From assembly GCA_016124655.1 (NCBI GenBank), contig WGNI01000013.1:1-64000 (forward strand): DNA of 64,000 nucleotides, written 5' to 3'. The notes below the pieces were generated by a model. That model was not told the DNA's origin. It saw only the letters and a list, made by a program, of their open reading frames with translations, and made no database searches. The translations under genes and the position numbers were made by a program. Every line of letters begins with the position of its first letter. The stretch's first letter is position 1. Shown here piece after piece: positions 7,094 to 15,877 of the stretch. Origin of the DNA: Alphaproteobacteria bacterium (lineage in GTDB: Bacteria > Pseudomonadota > Alphaproteobacteria > Caulobacterales > Aquidulcibacteraceae).

Positions 7094-7972
7094 TTAGGCG
7101 CGGCGCGAGGCCTGCATCGCCTTCAGCCGCAGCGGCGACGATTTCGCCGCCGTCTCGGGCTCATAAAGCTCCGCCGCCGCCGGCGCCTGTTCCGCGATCT
7201 CGGTCACGACCGATGAAAGCAGCACGAAGTCCTGCGCTTCCAACGGCGCCACGTCGCCCAGCGGCACGGCTTCAAATGTGCTGACCTCGAACAGCGGGGC
7301 TGCTTCGATCTGCGGCGCGACCTGCAGGGCCACCGCGTCGACCACGGCTGGCGCAGCGGTCGCTGCGTCATAGGCCTCGATCCAGAGACCAGGCTCGCTT
7401 TCCGCCAAATCTGCTTCCGGCGCGGCGACAACCGGAGCCGCCGCCGCGGCGACCGCTGTCGCCGGCGCAACGATCGGCGCGGCCGTAGCGTCCGCGCTCA
7501 CCGTCTCGATGTGGTTGGACGCCGCGATCGCGATCCCGCCGACGCCGAACACAGCCGCGCCGCCGACGATGCCGCGCGCCATGCCGGCCGCAAACGACTT
7601 GCCCACGCCCGCCGCCTTTGGCGCAGCCTCTTGCGCCGCCGCTGCCGCCGCGCGCGCAAGCGCGCTCCGGATCGAGGAATCTCCCGCGGTCAAAGCCGCC
7701 GCGAAGCCTTCCGGCGCCGGCGTTCCGTCGCCGCTGGCGATCAGCGCGCCGCCCGGATGTGACCGCGCGATGGTCGCAAACAAGAGCCGCATGCCCGACC
7801 GCTCGGCCTGCTCAGTCCAGACGAAAACCAAGGGCAGGTGCGGCCCGAATGAAATCGGCGACCCGCCGACATCGATCGCCACCCGCATGAAGCGCGCATC
7901 GGAGACACGCTCCGCGACCCGTTCAGCCGCCGCTTCGTCTCCCGTCCTGTGAAGGATGATCGCCGTGTCCAT
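7094..7972 (-). CDS. Hypothetical membrane protein, possible TIR-like N-domain
   Basis: Unrecognised 292-residue protein. Residues 1-85 show alternating strands and helices (TAIILHRTGDEAAAERVAERV, then LPLVFVWTEQA) that loosely resemble a TIR or flavodoxin-like fold. One hydrophobic glycine-rich segment follows (GIVGGAAVFGVGGIAIAA, about residues 135-155). The rest is a low-complexity Ala/Pro/Glu-rich tail that ends in a basic stretch. The start at 7972 has GAAGGGG upstream; earlier ATGs at 8005 and 8014 are possible. It converges on the P450 gene with four bases between stops. Function unknown; the TIR suggestion is weak. Confidence 0.6.
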   Translation of the reverse strand: MDTAIILHRTGDEAAAERVAERVSDARFMRVAIDVGGSPISFGPHLPLVFVWTEQAERSGMRLLFATIARSHPGGALIASGDGTPAPEGFAAALTAGDSSIRSALARAAAAAAQEAAPKAAGVGKSFAAGMARGIVGGAAVFGVGGIAIAASNHIETVSADATAAPIVAPATAVAAAAAPVVAAPEADLAESEPGLWIEAYDAATAAPAVVDAVALQVAPQIEAAPLFEVSTFEAVPLGDVAPLEAQDFVLLSSVVTEIAEQAPAAAELYEPETAAKSSPLRLKAMQASRRA

Positions 7973-8108
7973 GACAGCCCCTTCAAATCCATAGCCCCGA
8001 CTCATTTTTACCATTTGTTTGGAATTTGTCTCGCCCGACGGGCGGGTTTTGAGCCCAGGTGTGGCGCCGATGCCTCGATTGCGGGCCCGGAGCGGCCAGG
8101 AAGCGCGC

Positions 8109-9521
8109 CTAAGAGAGGCGGCTGATCCGGATCGTATTGGTCTTTCCCGGCCGCCCAAACGGGATTCCGGCCGTGATCACGACCCGATCATCGGGCTTCG
8201 CGGCGCCAGTGGACCGCACCGCCGCTTCCGCCTTCTCCACCATGTCCTCCATGGAGGTGGCGTCTTCCGTCACCATCGACCGCACGCCCCACGAAAGGCA
8301 CAACCGCCGCGCGGTGCTCTCATTCGGGGTGAGCCCCAGCACGCCGCAGCGCGGCCGTTCGCGGGACAGCCGCTGCGCGGTCGAGCCCGTCGCGGTGTAG
8401 GCCACCACTGCCGCCGCATCGAGCACATCGGCGATTTCGCGGGCCGAAAGCGCAATCGCGTCCGCCGTGGTCGGCTCCGGCCGCGTCATGTCCCTGGAAA
8501 GCCCTGACCAGTGCTCGGGGTCGGATTCCACCGCCTTGATGATGCGGTCCATGATCGCGACAGCCGAGGCGGGATGACGGCCAACCGCGCTCTCCGCCGA
8601 CAGCATCACCGCGTCCGCGCCCTGATACACCGCCGTCGCCACGTCGGAGGCCTCCGCGCGCGTCGGCGTCGGCGCGTCGACCATGCTCTCCAGCATGTGC
8701 GTGGCCACGATCACCGGCCGGCCGGCCGCGCGGGCCGTGCGGATGATGCGCCGCTGCGCGATCGGCACCTGCTCCGGCGCGAGCTCCACGCCGAGGTCTC
8801 CGCGCGCCACCATGATCGCGTCGGCATAGGCGACGATGCGGCCCAGATCGTCGAGCGCGGCGGGCTTTTCGATCTTGGCGATGATCCCGGCCCGGTCGCC
8901 CACCAGCGCGCGCGCCTCTTTCACGTCGTCGGCGGTCTGCACGAAAGAGAGAGCGATGAAGTCCACGCCCAGCTCAAGCGCATAGGCGAGGTCGGCGCGG
9001 TCTTTGTCCGTCAGCGCTGAGACCGGCAGGCGCCGCGACGGGATGTTCATGCCCTTCTGGCTTTTCAGCTCCGCGCCGTAATCGACCCGCGCATCGACTG
9101 CGCCGTCATGCTTGCCCACGACCGTCATCTGCACGCGGCCGTCGTCGAACTTGAGGATGTCGCCTTCCTCCAGCGCCGCGATGATGTCGGGGTGCGGCGC
9201 ACGGATCACCGTATCATCCCCCGGCGCGTCGCTGGCCTCGATGCGCCGCACCTCGCCGAACCGCAGCCGCACGCCGCCGCCGGCAAACGCGCCGACGCGG
9301 ATTTTCGGGCCCTGCAGGTCCGCGAACACCGCGATCGGCCGGCCCGCCCGCTGTTCCGCTTCCCGGACCGCGCGCAACCGCTTGGCGTGCTGGTCGTGCG
9401 CCCCATGGCTGAAGTTCAGCCGCACGCAATCCACGCCGGCCTTGATGAGGATCAACAGCGCGTCCGGCGCTTCGCTCGCTGGCCCCAACGTGGCGATGAT
9501 TTTGCACGCGCGCGTCAGCAT
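8109..9521 (-). CDS. pyk: Pyruvate kinase
   Basis: Converts phosphoenolpyruvate and ADP to pyruvate and ATP in lower glycolysis. The protein has 470 residues from the ATG at 9521, which matches the usual N-terminus before KIIATLGPAS and has a GGGGG upstream; an ATG at 9548 adds nine residues. Diagnostic blocks are LNFSHG, ADLQGPKIR, the catalytic KIEKPAALDDL and MVARGDLGVE. The usual ATQMLESM reads ATHMLESM here. The C-terminal domain is full length. Transcribed leftwards, apparently alone. Confidence 0.97.
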   Translation of the reverse strand: MLTRACKIIATLGPASEAPDALLILIKAGVDCVRLNFSHGAHDQHAKRLRAVREAEQRAGRPIAVFADLQGPKIRVGAFAGGGVRLRFGEVRRIEASDAPGDDTVIRAPHPDIIAALEEGDILKFDDGRVQMTVVGKHDGAVDARVDYGAELKSQKGMNIPSRRLPVSALTDKDRADLAYALELGVDFIALSFVQTADDVKEARALVGDRAGIIAKIEKPAALDDLGRIVAYADAIMVARGDLGVELAPEQVPIAQRRIIRTARAAGRPVIVATHMLESMVDAPTPTRAEASDVATAVYQGADAVMLSAESAVGRHPASAVAIMDRIIKAVESDPEHWSGLSRDMTRPEPTTADAIALSAREIADVLDAAAVVAYTATGSTAQRLSRERPRCGVLGLTPNESTARRLCLSWGVRSMVTEDATSMEDMVEKAEAAVRSTGAAKPDDRVVITAGIPFGRPGKTNTIRISRLS

Positions 9522-9593
9522 GGCGGCCCCCGGAAGATTCGCCGCCATCTTAACGGAGCGCGCGGATCGCGCGCGCGAATTTTCAGCGCGCGC

Positions 9594-9899
9594 TCAGATC
9601 GAGCGGGCGTCGGCGGACTTATCCGTCTCGACAATGCGCCGGACGGTTTCGCCTTCCTTCGTGTAGTCCTCGCGCATGCGCGAGATAAACTCTTGCTGCA
9701 CGGTCATGATCTGCGTGGCGTCCTCGCATTTGGAGAGCGCCTCCATCTGATCGGCATAGGCGCGCAGCCGCCGCGCCCAGAATTGCACCGCTTCCAGCGC
9801 CATGCGCTGGCTGAGATGAAAGGAGTTCAACGCTGGCGTCATCGCCTGTTGAAGGGCTTCGCCGGCCTGGCCGTTAGAGTTTGCGGACTTCCCTGGCAT
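9594..9899 (-). CDS. Phasin-family protein
   Basis: A 101-residue, mostly helical protein with the short phasin pattern: FWARRLRAYADQMEALSKCEDATQIMTVQQEFISRMREDYTKE, all amphipathic helix (given here as its key part, residues about 41-83). Phasins coat polyhydroxyalkanoate granules, but many small phasin-2-type proteins have no proven granule role. No PHA synthase or depolymerase is in the window. It is preceded by 147 bases without a gene, which must hold its promoter. Confidence 0.7.
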   Translation of the reverse strand: MPGKSANSNGQAGEALQQAMTPALNSFHLSQRMALEAVQFWARRLRAYADQMEALSKCEDATQIMTVQQEFISRMREDYTKEGETVRRIVETDKSADARSI

Positions 9900-10046
9900 C
9901 GTGGCGCTCCGTTCGGATGGCCGCCGCGCCGTTCCTCAAGCCGACGCTGCAGCGACTACGCCCCCGCATACGCTCGCACAATCATCGGCCGCCCCTCGCA
10001 GCCGAATTCTCTTCCTACACTAATCAGACCACCGAAGGCGACATTG

Positions 10047-11774
10047 TCAGAGATCAAATTGCAGCCTGCACAGCCGCGCATAGAGCCCGCCTTGGCCGAC
10101 GAGCGTGGCGTGGTCGCCTTGTTCAACGATGCGTCCGCCGTCAAACACCAAAATCCGCTGCGCTTCGCGCACGGTGGCGAGGCGATGCGCGATCACCAAG
10201 GTCGTGCGCCCGCGCGCCAGCGCACGCAGCGAACCTTGAATATGCGCTTCGCTTTCCGCGTCGAGCGCGCTGGTCGCTTCATCCAGAAGCAGGATTGGCG
10301 CGTCGCGCAGGAACGCGCGCGCAAGCGCGATGCGCTGCCGTTCGCCGCCGGACAACGATCCCCCGCGCTCGCCCACGCGCGCGTCGTAGCCGCCTGGCAG
10401 CGCTGCGATAAACGCATGCGCTGCAGCGGCTTGCGCGGCGGCTTCGATCTGCTTTTGCGTCGCGTCTGCGCGTCCGAATGCGATGTTGGCGCGCACGGTG
10501 TCGTCGAACAGCGCCGCATCCTGGGACACAAGCGCCATTGCATCGCGCACGCTTGCCAGTGTGGCGGCGCGAATGTCCTGGCCGTCGATCTCGATGCGGC
10601 CCTGCTGCGGATCATAAAACCGCGGCAGGAGATTGAACACGGTGGATTTGCCCGCGCCCGACGGGCCGACCAGCGCCACCATCTCTCCAGGCGCGACGGT
10701 GAAGCTCACATCCGTCAGCGCCGGCGCTTCGCCGTACGCAAACGACACATTCTGGAACGCAATCTGCCCGCGTTCGACGCGCAGAGGCTGCGCGTGCGGC
10801 GCTTCCGTCACCTGGTCAGCGGCGTCGACGACGCTGAACACCCGCGCAAGCGCCGCCAACGCTTCGTTCATCACCGTGTTGAAGCCGCCCAGCGCGCGCG
10901 CCGCCGGCGAGGCCACGCCGACAGCCGTGACGATGCCCAGAAGATCGCCGACCGTCATCGCCCCGCTGGCGATGCGCACGCCGGCGATGAACAGCACGCC
11001 CGCCAACGCCAGACCGCCCAGAATTTCCAGAAACGGATCGGTGATCGCGCGATTGCGCACGAGTTTCAGCGCCAGGCGGCGCCGCTCTTCGAACGCCGCG
11101 CCCGCGCGCGCGATCTCGCGCTCTTCCAGCCGATAGGCGCGCACGAAGCGGGGATGCGCAAGGCTTTCGCCAAGGATTGCGGTGAGACCGCCAAGCTGCG
11201 CTTGCGCCGCTTCCGTCCGTGAGCGCGCACGCTTGGCGACGCTGCTCAAGAGCGGCCCTGCAACCAGAAAAACCGCGATCACATAAAGCGCCAGCGCCCA
11301 GTCGAACCAGAACATCGACGCCAACGCGCCAAGGATCGTCAGCGCATCGCGCAGCACCGCTTGCGCGGCGCGGATCAACCCTTCGCTGATCACGTTGATG
11401 TCGTTGGTGAAGCGCGACACCAGGCGGCCGGACTCCTCCTGCGTCGCGCGCCGCAGATCGCCGCGCGTCAGTGCGGCGAACATGTCGTTCTGCAAATCGC
11501 GAACGACTTTGAGCCCAAGGCCTTGCGTCAGAATCGCCTGCGCCCAGATCGCCGCCGCGCGCACGCCCGTCGCAGCGATCACCGCGGCCGGCGCCCATGC
11601 CGCGGCGGCGAGATCGCCGGCGGTGAGCCGGTCGATCGTGAACTTCATGATGAAGCCGTAGGCCGTGCCCGCGATCGCCACGAGTGCGAGCACGGGAACA
11701 AGGGCTGCGACGTCGCCGCCATGACGCAACACGGAGCCGCGCCACAGCCGCGCGATGAGACGTCCCGAGCTCAT
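10047..11774 (-). CDS. ABC exporter (fused permease-ATPase), MsbA-like
   Basis: A 575-residue half-transporter. The N-terminal transmembrane domain has about six helices. The ATPase has Walker A GPSGAGKST (about residue 370), signature LSGGERQR (about 470) and Walker B PILLLDEATSALD (about 495), followed by the H-loop HRLAT. It acts as a homodimer in the inner membrane. It is the last gene of the pmbA-cysQ-DUF4170 string, three bases after DUF4170. Because lipid A genes lie nearby at 1-3461, flipping of lipid A core or a phospholipid is a reasonable inference, but substrate cannot be read from sequence. Confidence 0.9.
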   Translation of the reverse strand: MSSGRLIARLWRGSVLRHGGDVAALVPVLALVAIAGTAYGFIMKFTIDRLTAGDLAAAAWAPAAVIAATGVRAAAIWAQAILTQGLGLKVVRDLQNDMFAALTRGDLRRATQEESGRLVSRFTNDINVISEGLIRAAQAVLRDALTILGALASMFWFDWALALYVIAVFLVAGPLLSSVAKRARSRTEAAQAQLGGLTAILGESLAHPRFVRAYRLEEREIARAGAAFEERRRLALKLVRNRAITDPFLEILGGLALAGVLFIAGVRIASGAMTVGDLLGIVTAVGVASPAARALGGFNTVMNEALAALARVFSVVDAADQVTEAPHAQPLRVERGQIAFQNVSFAYGEAPALTDVSFTVAPGEMVALVGPSGAGKSTVFNLLPRFYDPQQGRIEIDGQDIRAATLASVRDAMALVSQDAALFDDTVRANIAFGRADATQKQIEAAAQAAAAHAFIAALPGGYDARVGERGGSLSGGERQRIALARAFLRDAPILLLDEATSALDAESEAHIQGSLRALARGRTTLVIAHRLATVREAQRILVFDGGRIVEQGDHATLVGQGGLYARLCRLQFDL

Positions 11775-11777
11775 GGA

Positions 11778-12017
11778 TCAGGGCGATGCGTCGCCGTCGG
11801 CGTCGGGATCGAGCAGGCGGTGCGCGTGAATGATGAAATAGCGCATGCGCGCATTGTCCACCGTGCGCTGCGCCGCGGACTTCCACGCATCGTAGGCGGA
11901 TTTGTAGTTCGCATACGCGCCGACGAACTCGACCGCGGAAAGGTCTTCGAAGTCGCGGCTGTCCACGCGCGACAATTCTCCGCCGATGACAAGATGCAGC
12001 AATTGGCGATCCGGCAT
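11778..12017 (-). CDS. DUF4170-domain protein
   Basis: A 79-residue protein matching the alphaproteobacterial DUF4170 family: LLHLVIGGELSRVD near the start, then YANYKSAYDAWKSAAQ and VDNARMRYFIIHAHRLLDP. The family's biochemical role is unknown. Its regular place between cysQ and lipid A genes in relatives suggests envelope biogenesis or a linked housekeeping task. It lies two bases after cysQ and three before the ABC exporter, so it belongs to the same operon. Confidence 0.9.
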   Translation of the reverse strand: MPDRQLLHLVIGGELSRVDSRDFEDLSAVEFVGAYANYKSAYDAWKSAAQRTVDNARMRYFIIHAHRLLDPDADGDASP

Positions 12018-12019
12018 GC

Positions 12020-12859
12020 TCAGGAGCTCTCTTGCTTCGCCGGCTGCGGCCGCGCGGTCTGCCAGGTGGAGGGATGCGGCATCGAGCGCGTGCGCGCGAG
12101 CAGCGCGCCGTGCAGGCGCGGTCCCGACACAACCACGCCCGGCGCGCGCGGATCGGCGGCGTTAAACGCAAGCGGCGCGCCCCACGGGTCTGACGCCGTG
12201 CCGCCCGCCGCCGCGAGAATGGCCGCGCCCGCCGCAATATCCCATTCATGCTTGAAGCCGGGAAGCACCGCGCCGTCGCAGCGTCCCGACGCCACCAGCG
12301 ACATCCGGAACGCCAGCGATTGCACGAAGGTCAGCTCAAGATCAGGCCACGGCTCCGGCCACCAGGACGATCCGTACAGCATGGTCTTGCCGACAAGATG
12401 CGCGCCTTCCAGCACATCGCGATCGGAGGCGCGCACTTGGGCGCCGTTCAACGTCGCGGCAACAGTTTCCCCGCCGGCGAACAATTCCTCGGTGATGGGA
12501 TTGTAAACGACGCCGGCATGCGCGCGACCGCCCTTGGCCAGGCCGATCGAAATGCAGAATTCCGGCGCGCCGTCGATGAAAGCGCGGGTGCCGTCGATCG
12601 GATCGACGATGAACACGTGGGATTTCGTCAACCGGTCGCCGTCATCGGCGTCTTCTTCCGAAAGCCAGCCATAGTCCGGCCGCGCAGGCCGCAGCCGCGC
12701 AGCGAGCAGGCGGTTGACTTCAAGATCCACTTCCGTGACCGGCGAGGAATCGGCTTTGTTGCGCACATCCACAGGCGTGCCGAAGCGCGCGCGCGCGACC
12801 GCGCCGGCCTCGCGCGCCGCATCGATCATCAGAGCGAGATCAGACGCCGCCGATGACAA
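12020..12859 (-). CDS. cysQ: 3'(2'),5'-bisphosphate nucleotidase / inositol monophosphatase family
   Basis: A 279-residue member of the Li-sensitive, Mg-dependent phosphatase family. Metal-binding motifs are SEED, DPIDGTRAFIDG and WDIAAGAA. CysQ removes the 3' phosphate of PAP, a by-product of sulfate assimilation; inositol-1-phosphatase activity is an alternative that motif reading cannot exclude. The TTG start at 12859 lies 20 bases inside the end of pmbA and keeps the conserved DLALMIDAAREAG. An ATG at 12829 would remove part of it. Confidence 0.9.
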   Translation of the reverse strand: MSSAASDLALMIDAAREAGAVARARFGTPVDVRNKADSSPVTEVDLEVNRLLAARLRPARPDYGWLSEEDADDGDRLTKSHVFIVDPIDGTRAFIDGAPEFCISIGLAKGGRAHAGVVYNPITEELFAGGETVAATLNGAQVRASDRDVLEGAHLVGKTMLYGSSWWPEPWPDLELTFVQSLAFRMSLVASGRCDGAVLPGFKHEWDIAAGAAILAAAGGTASDPWGAPLAFNAADPRAPGVVVSGPRLHGALLARTRSMPHPSTWQTARPQPAKQESS

Positions 12860-14183
12860 GGTCGTCCACGATCAAGCTGGGAATGTCGATGGCGCCGCGG
12901 CGGTCCCGGTCCGCGCCCGGGATCAGGCGCCCATAAATCTCCAGAAGATTGCCCGCCACCGTCACTTCACTGACAGGATGCGCGAGACCGCCGTTCTCAA
13001 ACCAGAAGCCCGCCACGCCGACCGACCAGTCGCCCGTGTTCATGTTCAAGGACGGCGAAAACATATCCGTGACCAGCAGCCCTTTCCCGGCGTCAGCCAT
13101 CAGGCCGTCGAGGTCGCGCGATCCCGGCTTCACGATCAGATTGGATGTCGAGATGCCGGGCGGGCCGCCATGGCCAAGCGTCGCGTGGCCCGTCGGGTTC
13201 ATGCTGAGTTGGCGCGCCGCTGCGGCGTTCATGAGCCATGTCGTGACGATTCCGGCCTCGACCAGCTTTCCTGCATGCGGGCGACCGCCTTCGCCGTCGA
13301 ACGCGCGAGACGCCAGTCCTTTCTCAATGAATGGGTCTTCGATGATTTCAAAAGCATCCGGGAACACGCGCTGGCCGAGTTTGTCCTTCAGGAACGAAAC
13401 CCCGCGCGCCACCGCCGATCCCGAGATGCCGCCGAAGAACGCGCCGAGCATGCGGCTCGCCAGGCGTTGCTCGAAAATCACCGGCGCCGTGCAGCTGGCG
13501 ATCTTGCGCGCGCCCAGACGCCGCGCCGCGCGCTCGCCCGCGATGCGTCCGATCGTTTCCGGCGCCGGCAAGTCCGCCAGGAAGCGCTCGGTGCGGTATT
13601 CGTAGTCGCGCTCTTTCTGGTCGCCCTTTTCCGCAAGCGGCTGCGCGCCCAAGCTGAAGGACGCGCCGCGCGCGTAGCCAACAAAGCCGTCCGATGTCGC
13701 AAACAGCACTTCGCTGGAATCCCAAGATGCGCCTGCGCCGCCGGAATTGGTCACGCCTTCGACGTCGAGCGACGCCGCCTCGCACGCGCGCGCCATGTCC
13801 TCCAGCTGCTGCGCGGATGGTTGCGTGGAATCGAAAATGTTGAGGTCCGGAAACGCGGTCGCCCGATATGCCGGATCGAGCAGGCCGCAATAGCGGTCTT
13901 CCGGCGCCAGCCGCGCCATCGCGACCACGCGCTCGGCCAGATCCTTCAGCCCCGCATCGGAGAGATCCGACGACGACGCCCCCGCTTGCTGCTTGCCGAT
14001 CATCACGCGCAAGCCGATCGAGCGCGCCTCTTCGCGTTCCACGCCTTCGAGCTCTTTCAGCCGCACATCCACCGAAAGGCTCTCGCGGCTGGAGAGGCTG
14101 GCGTCGGCGGTTTCCGCGCCCGCCTTGCGGGCATAGTGCAGGAGCGCGTCCAGCGATGGTCTCAGTTCGGCGTCGAAAGGCAT
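12840..14183 (-). CDS. pmbA: PmbA/TldE, partner subunit of the TldD/E protease
   Basis: PmbA (TldE) pairs with TldD to form a heteromeric zinc protease that trims unfolded peptides and some RiPP precursors and degrades the CcdA antitoxin in enterobacteria. The 447-residue protein has the family C-terminus, including GDWSVGVAGFWFENG and AIDIPSLIVDDLVIGG. It lacks the HEXXXH site, as expected for the non-catalytic subunit. I place the start at the ATG 14183 (MPFDAEL); an upstream extension overlaps the divergent dehydrogenase promoter. TldD itself lies 19 kb away at 33190-34641. Confidence 0.95.
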   Translation of the reverse strand: MPFDAELRPSLDALLHYARKAGAETADASLSSRESLSVDVRLKELEGVEREEARSIGLRVMIGKQQAGASSSDLSDAGLKDLAERVVAMARLAPEDRYCGLLDPAYRATAFPDLNIFDSTQPSAQQLEDMARACEAASLDVEGVTNSGGAGASWDSSEVLFATSDGFVGYARGASFSLGAQPLAEKGDQKERDYEYRTERFLADLPAPETIGRIAGERAARRLGARKIASCTAPVIFEQRLASRMLGAFFGGISGSAVARGVSFLKDKLGQRVFPDAFEIIEDPFIEKGLASRAFDGEGGRPHAGKLVEAGIVTTWLMNAAAARQLSMNPTGHATLGHGGPPGISTSNLIVKPGSRDLDGLMADAGKGLLVTDMFSPSLNMNTGDWSVGVAGFWFENGGLAHPVSEVTVAGNLLEIYGRLIPGADRDRRGAIDIPSLIVDDLVIGGV

Positions 14184-14277
14184 GGGGCGTACATGGCGCG
14201 GGTCGCGGTTCCGCGCAACGCCTGGACGCCGCAGGCCGCTTCTGCTTGCTAGCGCGCAAGTCCGAAGGAGAAGCCCC

Positions 14278-15318
14278 ATGCGCGCCGAAGCCATGACCGC
14301 GTTCGCTCAGCCCCTGGAGACCGTGGAGCGCGAAACGCCCGCGCCGGGCCCCGGCGAAGCGCTGGTGCGGATTTCCCGGGCCGGCCTGTGCCATTCCGAC
14401 CTGCACCTGCATGACGGCTATTTTGATCTCGGCGACGGCAAGAAAGCGCCCGCGAATGTGCCGATGCCGGCCGTTTTGGGCCACGAAATCGAAGGCGAAC
14501 TTGTGGCGCTCGGGCCCACCACGAAGGGCCCAGCAGTCGGGACGCGCGTGGCGGTCTATCCCTGGATCGGCTGCGGCCAATGCGGCGTCTGCAAGAGCGG
14601 CCAGCAGCAATTGTGCGCGGCCAACCGCAATCTCGGCCTCGCGCGCTGGGGCGGCTTCGCCGATCACGTGCTCGTGCCGGACGCCGGGTGCCTGATCGAA
14701 TTGGACGATCTGCCGGCCGGCGTCGGCGCGCTGGCGATGTGTTCGGGGCTCACGGCCTACGCGGCCTTGAAGAAGCTCGGCGCGCCGCCAGCCGAACAGC
14801 CCATCGTGCTCGTCGGCCTGGGCGGGGTAGGTCTGAACGGCCTCTCCATCGCCAAGGCGCTGATGCCCAATCCGATCATCGCGGTGGACATCGACCCCGC
14901 AAAGCGCGCCGCCGCACTCGAGCGGGGCGCAGCCCAAGCGATCGATCCCAATGACGGCGACGCCGTGAAAGCCTTCGTGAAGGGATCGGGCGGAGCGGCC
15001 GGGGCGATCGATTTCGTCGGCGCGCCTCAGACGCTTGGCGTCGCCATGGGCGCGGTGCGTCGCGGCGGCCGCGTCGTCGTTGTGGGCCTGTTTGGCGGCG
15101 CGATTTCGCTGCCGATCGCCACGCTCCCTCTGCGGGAGCTGATGCTGACCGGCTCCTTCGTCGGCTCTCTCGATGACGCCCGCGCTTTGATCGCCCTTCT
15201 GCGGCAAGGCAAGGTGGCTTCGCCCGCCATGGACGAGCGCCCGCTATCGGCGGTCAATCAGGCGTTCGCTGACCTCCGCGCCGGCCAGGTCGTCGGGCGC
15301 GTCGTCTTTACCCCTTAG
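14278..15318 (+). CDS. Zinc-dependent alcohol dehydrogenase (MDR family)
   Basis: A 346-residue medium-chain dehydrogenase. Catalytic zinc ligands are in LCHSDLHLHDG and GHEIEGE. The structural zinc loop is CGQCGVCKSGQQQLC, and the Rossmann motif is VGLGGVGLNG. It oxidises an alcohol, or reduces an aldehyde, with NAD(P)(H); the substrate is unknown. AAGGAG precedes the ATG at 14278, which fixes the start. It is divergent from pmbA, with 94 bases between the starts. Its stop overlaps the convergent MAPEG gene by four bases. Confidence 0.94.
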   Translation: MRAEAMTAFAQPLETVERETPAPGPGEALVRISRAGLCHSDLHLHDGYFDLGDGKKAPANVPMPAVLGHEIEGELVALGPTTKGPAVGTRVAVYPWIGCGQCGVCKSGQQQLCAANRNLGLARWGGFADHVLVPDAGCLIELDDLPAGVGALAMCSGLTAYAALKKLGAPPAEQPIVLVGLGGVGLNGLSIAKALMPNPIIAVDIDPAKRAAALERGAAQAIDPNDGDAVKAFVKGSGGAAGAIDFVGAPQTLGVAMGAVRRGGRVVVVGLFGGAISLPIATLPLRELMLTGSFVGSLDDARALIALLRQGKVASPAMDERPLSAVNQAFADLRAGQVVGRVVFTP

Positions 15319-15716
15319 AGCTGCTGCGCCAGCGCGGCGTAGATCAGCCCGCCGCCGATCAGCAGGAAGCTGAGCCAGGTCAACAGAATGCCGAGCCCGC
15401 GGCCCGCGTTCATGTCGCCGAGATTGAGCCCGACGCCATGCGCGATGCGCCCGATCGTCAGGCTCAAGCCGCCCGCGTGCAACAGCCAAACCGGGGCTGC
15501 GTCCAAAAGGGCCAGGATGGCCAGACCCGTGATCCCGGCGGGGATGTATTCCGCTGCGTTGGCGTGGGCGCGGGCGGCGCGGATCATCTCCGGCTGATCG
15601 CCGACGCCCAGCACGACTTTATGCCTCTGGCGCGCGCGGACGACCATGAAGGCCAGCGCCAGGAGGATCAAAATATTCACGCCGGCGTAAAGCGCCGCGA
15701 TCTCCAAACGCACCAT
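15315..15716 (-). CDS. MAPEG-family membrane protein
   Basis: A 133-residue protein with four hydrophobic segments. The family pattern ARAHANAAEYIPAGI, with conserved Asn and Glu, is present. MAPEG proteins include glutathione-dependent transferases and eicosanoid synthases; in bacteria the role is generally unknown, with glutathione-dependent detoxification suspected. GAGGAG upstream supports the ATG at 15716 over a GTG at 15743. About 160 bases separate it from the next rightward gene and include an AT-rich tract at 15780-15820 that is a likely promoter zone. Confidence 0.88.
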   Translation of the reverse strand: MVRLEIAALYAGVNILILLALAFMVVRARQRHKVVLGVGDQPEMIRAARAHANAAEYIPAGITGLAILALLDAAPVWLLHAGGLSLTIGRIAHGVGLNLGDMNAGRGLGILLTWLSFLLIGGGLIYAALAQQL

Positions 15717-15877
15717 CTTGGGCCTCTCCTCATCTGCCGCCACTAGCGCTTGCGCTCATAGCCGATCGCCGCGGGAACTGCAAAAAAGTGCGGAATAATC
15801 TTTTGTTTTCATTTGAGAAACCGGGCGTTCACGCTGTCACGGTAAAACCCTCCCATCGATAACGCCCTCGAAGGCGG

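Noticed and set aside
9108-11222. A 704-codon open frame on the plus strand
   Set aside because: It is antisense to pyruvate kinase and the ABC exporter, both with clear family motifs. High GC leaves long open antisense frames; its composition is Arg/Ala/His-rich without any domain.
12714-14252. A 512-codon plus-strand frame opposite pmbA, and a minus-strand frame 13348-15207
   Set aside because: Both are shadows of pmbA, cysQ or the alcohol dehydrogenase, and carry no recognisable domain.
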